This document shows positions 58,510 through 64,000 of a DNA stretch of 64,000 nt, in pieces. Position numbers and translations under genes: made by a program. The notes beneath the pieces were generated by a model, which had not been told where the DNA came from, did not search any database, and saw only the letters and a program-made list of their open reading frames with translations. The DNA is from CAYMPH01 sp964392365 (GTDB taxonomy: Bacteria; Spirochaetota; UBA4802; UBA5550), in contig CAYMPH010000014.1 of NCBI GenBank assembly GCA_964392365.1, forward strand, positions 1 to 64,000, read 5' to 3'. How positions within the stretch are numbered: position 1 is the stretch's first letter; every line of letters begins with the position of its first letter.

Positions 58510-60327
58510 TTATCTTAATTTTCTGTCAAGCGGATTGCTCTCATCAAACGGTTCAAGCAGATAAAGCTCCTGCTCACCGAATTTTTTAGGAAGCGCAATC
58601 CGGCCTACATATGTAAAGCTGAAATTCTCTCCTTCCAGGAAGGTCAGCATTGCAGCAAATTGCTCGCTCACGTAAATTTTTCCGGGCAGAGTCACAGGTT
58701 CTATTCTGGCAGCCCGGTTGATATGAGATCCGTATGCGTTATTTCTGCCGGTAAGCGGATCATCAGCAACAAAAACCGGGCCAATATGAAGAGCAATCCG
58801 GATGTTGATATCTTCTGGCAGTTTACTTTCTTTTCCGGTCCGATTAATTACTGCGCTCTGCATTGCAAGAGCATATTTAACTGCAGATGACGGATCAGGG
58901 AATACAGCGAAAACCGCATCTCCCCATGTATTAAGAATATCCGGAGCACCCAGTACCGCAAGTTCGGCTGCTATGTTTTTTAAAATATGGTGCAGAAAAA
59001 TCGGAGTCTGATCCTCCTCAACGCGGCTGTATCCGACAATATCAGCAAAGAGAATTGACCTTAGCTCGCGTTTAAGACCAGGCAGTTCTCCGGGTGTTTG
59101 ATTCAGATGACCGACAGGCATAGCTGATGTCCGCGCTTTTGGTTCAAGGTCTGCAATATCAATTAATATTTTTTCCTTTGTATCAGGCCAGTGCTTTATG
59201 ATATCATGAGAACCGCCTGTTAGTCCTCCGGATCTGGAATTAATAACACCAAGCAGGTGCGCATCACCATGATGAAGATCCGCATGAAGAATCGCCATAC
59301 CGAATAGAACTTTTCCTAAAAAATCAAACAGAAAGTCATTACCAAGATACCCTTCACCTGTAAGATACCTGATATCGTGTTCTTCGATAATTCTGTTGAA
59401 CCTGTTGACCCAATCCTCTCCAGCAAAAGCAATGCTTGTTTTGACAAAATCATCGCTATCAAACGGCAGGTATATTACAACTTTGTGTCCAAGACGCTCC
59501 ATTGCTTCAATAAACAGAATATCTGCTCCGCATGAGGCAGATGTGAAACCTATTGCAGGATGAATAGTTTTAATCGCTTCCTCGATGCGAGCTGAAACAT
59601 CATCAGCTATTGTATCCGGAAATCTGGGTTCAGGCCTATCAGGGTGGTCTATCATGTGACCTGTAAAAATTATCATTGGCGCAGGTTTCAGCAATTCAAT
59701 AACCTTTTGGGGTATATCCATGACCCTGTCAAGCAGGCGAAGCTGGTCATTGATTGATGACAGGTAACCGATTCTATCTCCAGCTGCGGCACGTGCCTGG
59801 GTGTAGGAATTCACTGCAGATTCAAAATCACCCATAATCAACGATGCTTCCCCTCTTGAGGCCAGTTCCCAAATGTCAATTGTATCAGGTGAAATGCAGG
59901 CCAGTATCTCACCTGCGATTTCCTGAGCCTGATTTTTCTCTCCAAGAATAAAACTCATTGTTGCTGCATTGATTCCGGTATAATGGCTTTTATTTGTTCT
60001 GTAATTATCAAAGTATATTTCCTGCGACAGCGAAGCGTAAAGCAGATCATTATTTTTACGGTAGAGGTCTTTGTATACCCTTGCAAGAAGCCCCATGGTT
60101 TCAGAGTCCCTGTGGCCCTCCTGGTAGAGCTCCTCAAGCGTGTTCCGCGCCTGCAGAGTCTGGCCGAGCCTTGCCAGGCTGAGTCCCCTTAACTGGCGAA
60201 GCCTAACGCTTTCAGGAAAAACTCCCAAAGCTGCATCAATGCGGTTGAATGCTTCAAACAGCAGGCCATTATTGATCCTGTCTTCAATGAGGCTTATTAT
60301 CTTTTCTTTATTATCTGATTCTCTCAT
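58510..60327 (-). CDS. TRAFs-binding/SLOG/class III nucleotide cyclase fusion
   Basis: A 605-residue soluble protein in three parts. Residues 1-205 form a TPR-like MAP3K-TRAFs-binding (DUF4071) region (HRDSETMGLLARVYKDLYRK, YTGINAATMSFILG). Residues about 215-390 look like a SLOG (nucleotide-binding Rossmann) domain (FTGHMIDHPDRPEPRFPDT, GFTSASCGADILFIEAM, YLPFDSDDFVKTSI). Residues about 418-600 form a class III cyclase: metal Asp429 (LFADIVGYS), Asp470 (NTWGDAVFAVFP) and transition-state Asn537/Arg541 (INRAARI) are all present, so it should make cAMP or cGMP. GGA lies nine bases before the ATG. The TIR gene follows on the same strand. Probably a signalling or defence sensor that makes a cyclic nucleotide (inference). 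Confidence 0.88.
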   Translation of the reverse strand: MRESDNKEKIISLIEDRINNGLLFEAFNRIDAALGVFPESVRLRQLRGLSLARLGQTLQARNTLEELYQEGHRDSETMGLLARVYKDLYRKNNDLLYASLSQEIYFDNYRTNKSHYTGINAATMSFILGEKNQAQEIAGEILACISPDTIDIWELASRGEASLIMGDFESAVNSYTQARAAAGDRIGYLSSINDQLRLLDRVMDIPQKVIELLKPAPMIIFTGHMIDHPDRPEPRFPDTIADDVSARIEEAIKTIHPAIGFTSASCGADILFIEAMERLGHKVVIYLPFDSDDFVKTSIAFAGEDWVNRFNRIIEEHDIRYLTGEGYLGNDFLFDFLGKVLFGMAILHADLHHGDAHLLGVINSRSGGLTGGSHDIIKHWPDTKEKILIDIADLEPKARTSAMPVGHLNQTPGELPGLKRELRSILFADIVGYSRVEEDQTPIFLHHILKNIAAELAVLGAPDILNTWGDAVFAVFPDPSSAVKYALAMQSAVINRTGKESKLPEDINIRIALHIGPVFVADDPLTGRNNAYGSHINRAARIEPVTLPGKIYVSEQFAAMLTFLEGENFSFTYVGRIALPKKFGEQELYLLEPFDESNPLDRKLR

Positions 60328-60439
60328 CTTTTATTCCAGAATCAGAATACACATCTATTTAAAAAAGTCAATACCTGTTTTTAATATTAAAATCAAAGTT
60401 GAATTTTTTAAATAGAAACAGTTAAGCTTAACGCAGTAT

Positions 60440-61081
60440 TTATAACATTTTAAACCCGGAAAATAATGATAAACACCCGAATATAATCAGGCATATCCCT
60501 GAGAAAGCAATTAAATATTTCTGAATTGTTCTGCTTATAATTTTTTTTAATTTACTGACAAAATAAATCAGCGGCAGAAACCACAATAAAACACCTGCCA
60601 TTATTACTATAATTGTAATAACAGCATAGTTGCCTGAATCAGGTAACTTACTGTTCCATAAAATAAAAAAATTTCCGGCAACAGCAATCCACCCTATTAT
60701 TGTCATAGGATTTGTTAATGTAACAATGATTCCTGATACAAATGTGATCAATGGTTTTGAATGAATTATATTTTCATTAATATTTTCTTCTTTGTCTTTT
60801 CTGACTGATATCAACGTCAAGATCCCTAAAAAAACCAGCAATAATCCGCAAATTATCCAGAGAATTAATTTATTGTTATTATTTAAAATAAAGCCGGTTA
60901 ATCCGAAATAAACCAGGCTGATATAAAAAATATCAGAAATACATGAACCTGCTGTAAAAATCAGGCTGTTTTTAAAACCATATTGGAGAGATCTCCGGCA
61001 GGCAATTACCGTAACCGCACCCGGAGGAATTGCAACAATTATGCCAAGAATAAATGCTGATATAAAATAATTAACAAGCAT
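60440..61081 (-). CDS. LysE-family amino-acid exporter
   Basis: A 213-residue membrane protein with about six helices (approx. 4-26, 37-60, 68-88, 105-127, 140-165, 185-208). The N-terminal AFILGIIVAIPPGAVTVIACRRS is the LysE/RhtB signature (P-P-G-x near the end of helix one), followed by GFKNSLIFTAGSCISDIFYI. It expels amino acids or similar compounds through the inner membrane. AAGG lies before the ATG. It stands alone, divergent from the aminotransferase gene. The substrate is unknown. The upstream 61082-61277 gap is AT-rich with no clear feature. Confidence 0.87.
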   Translation of the reverse strand: MLVNYFISAFILGIIVAIPPGAVTVIACRRSLQYGFKNSLIFTAGSCISDIFYISLVYFGLTGFILNNNNKLILWIICGLLLVFLGILTLISVRKDKEENINENIIHSKPLITFVSGIIVTLTNPMTIIGWIAVAGNFFILWNSKLPDSGNYAVITIIVIMAGVLLWFLPLIYFVSKLKKIISRTIQKYLIAFSGICLIIFGCLSLFSGFKML

Positions 61082-61277
61082 AACATAACCTTATCTTTAA
61101 AAATAAATCCCGTATTCTCATATTGAATTAAAATTTTTTTTAATAAAAGCTGGAATATATCAGACAAAATAAATAATATCAGATCAAAATCAATAACATT
61201 CTTGACAATAACTCTTCTGAAACAATCAGGTATTAATATTTCAAACTCAAGTAAATTCAGTAAACAGGAAAATTATT

Positions 61278-62450
61278 ATGCCGGAGACAAGCGCACGGAT
61301 TAAAAACTTCACTGAGTCCGTCATAAGAAGAATGACACGCGTGGCGAATGAATATAATGCAATAAATCTATCGCAGGGATTTCCGGATTTTGATCCGCCA
61401 TCTGAAATTACAAAAGCACTTGAGAATATTTCGGTTAAAGGACCTCATCAGTACGCTGTGACATGGGGAGCTGCGAATTTCCGTCAGGCTCTTGCAAGAA
61501 AGCAATCCAGATACATGGGCATAGATATTGATCCTGAGACTAATATCGTTGTCACCTGCGGAAGCACTGAAGCAATGATGGCAGCAATGATGACAGCGTG
61601 CAATCCGGGTGATAAGGTTATAGTCTTTTCTCCATTTTATGAAAATTATACTGCAGACACAATTTTAACAGGAGCAATTCCAATTTACGTAAATTTAAAT
61701 CCTCCGGATTTTAATTTCAACAGAGAAGAACTGATTAAGGCCTTTGAACAAAAACCAAAAGCGCTGATTCTGTGCAATCCGTCCAATCCTTCAGGAAAAG
61801 TTTTCACTCGAAATGAACTGCTATTTATCTCAGAACTCGCAATTAAACACGATACATTCGTTATCACTGACGAAGTTTACGAACATATTGTTTATGAACC
61901 AAATGAACATGTTTATATAGCTTCGCTTCCAGGAATGTTTGAGCGCACAATATCGTGCAGTTCTCTTTCCAAAACATATTCTATCACAGGCTGGCGGCTG
62001 GGTTATATCATTGCTGATTCATATATAATTAACGGAGCAAAAAAAGTTCATGATTTTCTTACAGTTGGTGCTGCAGCACCGCTTCAGGAGGCAGCTGTAA
62101 CCGGCTTGAATTTCCCAGATCAATATTACAGTGATTTGAGAAATAAATATACTGAAATGCGGGATATTTTTTTAAAGGGACTTGACAATGCAGGTTTGAA
62201 ATACACCACCCCTCAGGGTGCCTACTATGTAATGGTCGATGTATCTGAATTCAAGCCGCAAAGCGATATTCATTTCTGCGAATGGCTGACACGGGAAGTA
62301 GGCGTTGCAGCAGTTCCAGGTTCCAGTTTTTTCAAGGAAAAAATCAATTATATGATAAGGTTCCATTTCGCTAAAAAACCGGAAACTTTAAAAAACGCAG
62401 TTGAAAAATTATTACTGATCCGTAAAAAAAAATACAATCCGGGATGTTGA
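61278..62450 (+). CDS. PLP-dependent class I/II aminotransferase
   Basis: A 390-residue fold-type I aminotransferase (aspartate, kynurenine or methionine type). Visible are NLSQGFPDFDPP near the N-terminus, VTCGSTEAMMAAMMTACNPG, ILCNPSNPSGKVF, TDEVYEHIVYE, and SLSKTYSITGWRLGY with the PLP-binding Lys at about 232. A C-terminal RFHFAKKPETL segment carries the substrate-binding Arg. Such enzymes convert amino acids to 2-oxoacids. The ADP-forming acyl-CoA synthetase gene follows 72 bases later on the same strand, which suggests amino-acid fermentation: transamination, oxidation to acyl-CoA by an enzyme not seen here, then ATP from the acyl-CoA (inference). Confidence 0.9.
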   Translation: MPETSARIKNFTESVIRRMTRVANEYNAINLSQGFPDFDPPSEITKALENISVKGPHQYAVTWGAANFRQALARKQSRYMGIDIDPETNIVVTCGSTEAMMAAMMTACNPGDKVIVFSPFYENYTADTILTGAIPIYVNLNPPDFNFNREELIKAFEQKPKALILCNPSNPSGKVFTRNELLFISELAIKHDTFVITDEVYEHIVYEPNEHVYIASLPGMFERTISCSSLSKTYSITGWRLGYIIADSYIINGAKKVHDFLTVGAAAPLQEAAVTGLNFPDQYYSDLRNKYTEMRDIFLKGLDNAGLKYTTPQGAYYVMVDVSEFKPQSDIHFCEWLTREVGVAAVPGSSFFKEKINYMIRFHFAKKPETLKNAVEKLLLIRKKKYNPGC

Positions 62451-62522
62451 TTTTTTTTATATACAGGATCATTCTTTAAAAATTTCTTTAGCAGGATACT
62501 CACCTGCTTTTGTGGAGATTAT

Positions 62523-63992
62523 ATGAATCAGGAATCATTTTATAACTCTCTGTTTGAACCCAGGGCAATTGCTTTTATCGGAGCATCATTAAATCCTGCA
62601 AAATGGGGATTCAACATTCTGCACCACATTTTAAGAGGTGGCTATAACGGAAATTTATATCCGGTAAATCCTCAGGGAGGCACATGGTTCGGAAGGCCTG
62701 TATTCAGAAGCCTGAAAGAAGTTCCGCATCCAATAGACCTTGCAGTCATTGTTGTACCTAAAGAAACTGTTCCGGATACCATGCGTGAATGCATTGCTGC
62801 GGGCATTAAAGCAGCTGTGATAATTACTGCAGGATTCGGCGAGACCGGCGCTGATGGTAAAGTTCTTGAACAGGAAGTTCTTTCAATTGCGAAATCCGGC
62901 GGCATCAGGATCGTAGGTCCCAATACCATGGGGTTGTTCAGCGCTTATCCTTCACGAATGCAGGCTGTAATGACATCCTCTGATTTCAAACCGGGACCAG
63001 TTGCAGTCCTGTCGCAGAGCGGCAACCTTGGATCATCAATCATGTACAGGTTCATAAGGCGTAATATCGGAATAAGCCGTCTTGTAAGCACAGGAAACGA
63101 AGCTGACCTGACAATAGAAGACTACCTCGAATACCTTGAAACAGATGATAAGACAAAGCTGATATGCCTCTATATCGAGGGTGTGCGTCATGGACGCAGA
63201 TTCATAGATACTGTAAAAAAAATATCAGCCAAAAAGCCTGTAATACTTCTAAAAGGCGGAACAGGCAGTATCGGCGCTGATGCAGCTATGTCGCATACGG
63301 GAGCTCTTGCAGGAAGCTTTGCAGTATTCCGCTCCGTGTGCAGCCAGGCTAATATTATACTTGCAGATACCATTGACGATATGGTGAATGTTGCAGGGCT
63401 GCTGCTGTCGCAACCTGAAGTTACAGGCAAAAGAATTGGAATTGTAACGCAGGGAGGAGGATGGGGGGTAATATCAGCTGACCTGTGCGAGGAAGCCGGA
63501 CTCGAGGTTCCTCCTCTTGATAAGAACGTTGTGAGCATGCTTGACTCATTTCTTCCACCCTTCTGGAGCAGAAATAATCCGCTCGACCTTGTAGCACCGG
63601 GAAAAGTTTCGATGATTACAGATACAATCGCCGCACTCTTAAAACACTCTGACATGGATGCTATTCTTCTTCTAGGACTCGGTTATTTGACCATCCGAGC
63701 AGCAAACTGGCTTGAATCACCTGTGCTTTCACAGGAAGCAATGAATGAACCGGCAAATAAAATGATCGCTGCAGAGATGGAGCTTCTAAGCCTTATCGAG
63801 CAGCAGATCAAACAGTTTAACAAGCCGATTATTCCCGTGATAGACATGGTTGCCTTTGACCAGAAAGGCAGCGGGAATGTAGTCAGGCATCTTGATGCAA
63901 AGGGAATCATGGCTTACTCATCCCCGGAGCAGGCAATACGTGCGCTTGTCAAAGCACAGGATTACTACAGGAAGCGAAAGGCGAGATCTTAA
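62523..63992 (+). CDS. Acyl-CoA synthetase (ADP-forming), alpha-type subunit
   Basis: A 489-residue protein of the ADP-forming acyl-CoA synthetase alpha type. A CoA-binding Rossmann domain (AIAFIGASLNPAKWGFNIL, GYNGNLYPVNP) is followed by a ligase-CoA domain (GPVAVLSQSGNLGSS) with the phospho-His region SHTGALAGS (H258). The length is that of the separate alpha subunit, so a beta subunit (ATP-grasp) is expected and is likely encoded past the window edge. The reaction is acyl-CoA plus ADP and phosphate to acid, CoA and ATP. TGGAG precedes the ATG. A short hairpin (AGCAGG/CCTGCT, 62490-62508) lies just upstream and could be an attenuator. Confidence 0.9.
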   Translation: MNQESFYNSLFEPRAIAFIGASLNPAKWGFNILHHILRGGYNGNLYPVNPQGGTWFGRPVFRSLKEVPHPIDLAVIVVPKETVPDTMRECIAAGIKAAVIITAGFGETGADGKVLEQEVLSIAKSGGIRIVGPNTMGLFSAYPSRMQAVMTSSDFKPGPVAVLSQSGNLGSSIMYRFIRRNIGISRLVSTGNEADLTIEDYLEYLETDDKTKLICLYIEGVRHGRRFIDTVKKISAKKPVILLKGGTGSIGADAAMSHTGALAGSFAVFRSVCSQANIILADTIDDMVNVAGLLLSQPEVTGKRIGIVTQGGGWGVISADLCEEAGLEVPPLDKNVVSMLDSFLPPFWSRNNPLDLVAPGKVSMITDTIAALLKHSDMDAILLLGLGYLTIRAANWLESPVLSQEAMNEPANKMIAAEMELLSLIEQQIKQFNKPIIPVIDMVAFDQKGSGNVVRHLDAKGIMAYSSPEQAIRALVKAQDYYRKRKARS

Positions 63993-64000
63993 AGAACATC

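Noticed and set aside
62490..62508. AGCAGG/CCTGCT hairpin as a terminator between aminotransferase and synthetase genes
   Set aside because: The stem is only six pairs, the T-run is weak, and the next ribosome site follows at once; attenuation is possible but unsupported.

Overview
The window reads as chromosome of an AT-rich, diderm (Gram-negative-type) bacterium. I see many signal peptides and lipoproteins, porin and beta-barrel proteins, a TolC/RND export operon, and sigma70-type promoters (TTGACA, 17-bp spacer, TATAAT-like) at most RNA genes. A lone 5S rRNA gene, a tmRNA with a short tag (ANENFALAA), a membrane chemoreceptor and the family mix make a spirochaete-like (Spirochaetota) source the best guess. 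This is inference from gene content, not proof. No prophage, integrase, transposase gene or CRISPR array was found. Foreign-looking material is limited to short non-coding intergenic repeats and one HicAB toxin-antitoxin pair.

Layout. 1-9.4 kb: tatD, a YfcE-type phosphodiesterase, then a co-directional block with a HAMP membrane protein, a TauE/SafE-type carrier, a seven-helix chemoreceptor and a sodium:solute symporter. This is followed by a free-standing small RNA gene with a consensus promoter and hairpin terminator, then envelope proteins. 9.4-16.7 kb: an old-yellow-enzyme/Fe-S/FAD oxidoreductase with two small membrane proteins, a 32-codon basic protein, a very large exported protein with a cysteine-less transglutaminase fold, and hicAB. 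16.7-30.4 kb: nine tightly packed minus-strand genes encoding three lipoproteins, TolC, a membrane fusion protein, two Ig-like lipoproteins and two RND permeases, probably one export machine. 30.5-37.5 kb: the lone 5S gene, an orphan TIR-like protein, two related fibronectin-III/barrel proteins with lipoprotein partners, a two-CW protein and a START-like exported protein. 37.9-44.7 kb: a PAS histidine kinase and NarL-type regulator, then YceI and a porin; a 25-nt sequence is shared upstream of both units. 44.9-48.6 kb: a coiled protein of unknown role, repeats, tmRNA, tRNA-Lys, tRNA-Glu and an AMMECR1-type exported protein. 48.7-56.4 kb: a 1783-residue alpha-2-macroglobulin lipoprotein, an ankyrin protein and an alpha/beta hydrolase whose lipoprotein signal lacks a normal start codon. 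56.4-64 kb: an SGNH hydrolase, a TIR membrane protein beside a TRAFs-binding/SLOG/class III cyclase protein, a LysE exporter, an aminotransferase and an ADP-forming acyl-CoA synthetase.

The best candidates for something new are: the TIR plus SLOG-cyclase pair (57.0-60.3 kb), which looks like a nucleotide-signalling or defence module; the nine-gene RND/Ig-lipoprotein operon; and the unassigned structured RNA at 6.86-7.04 kb. All functions are assigned by reading motifs, with no database search.
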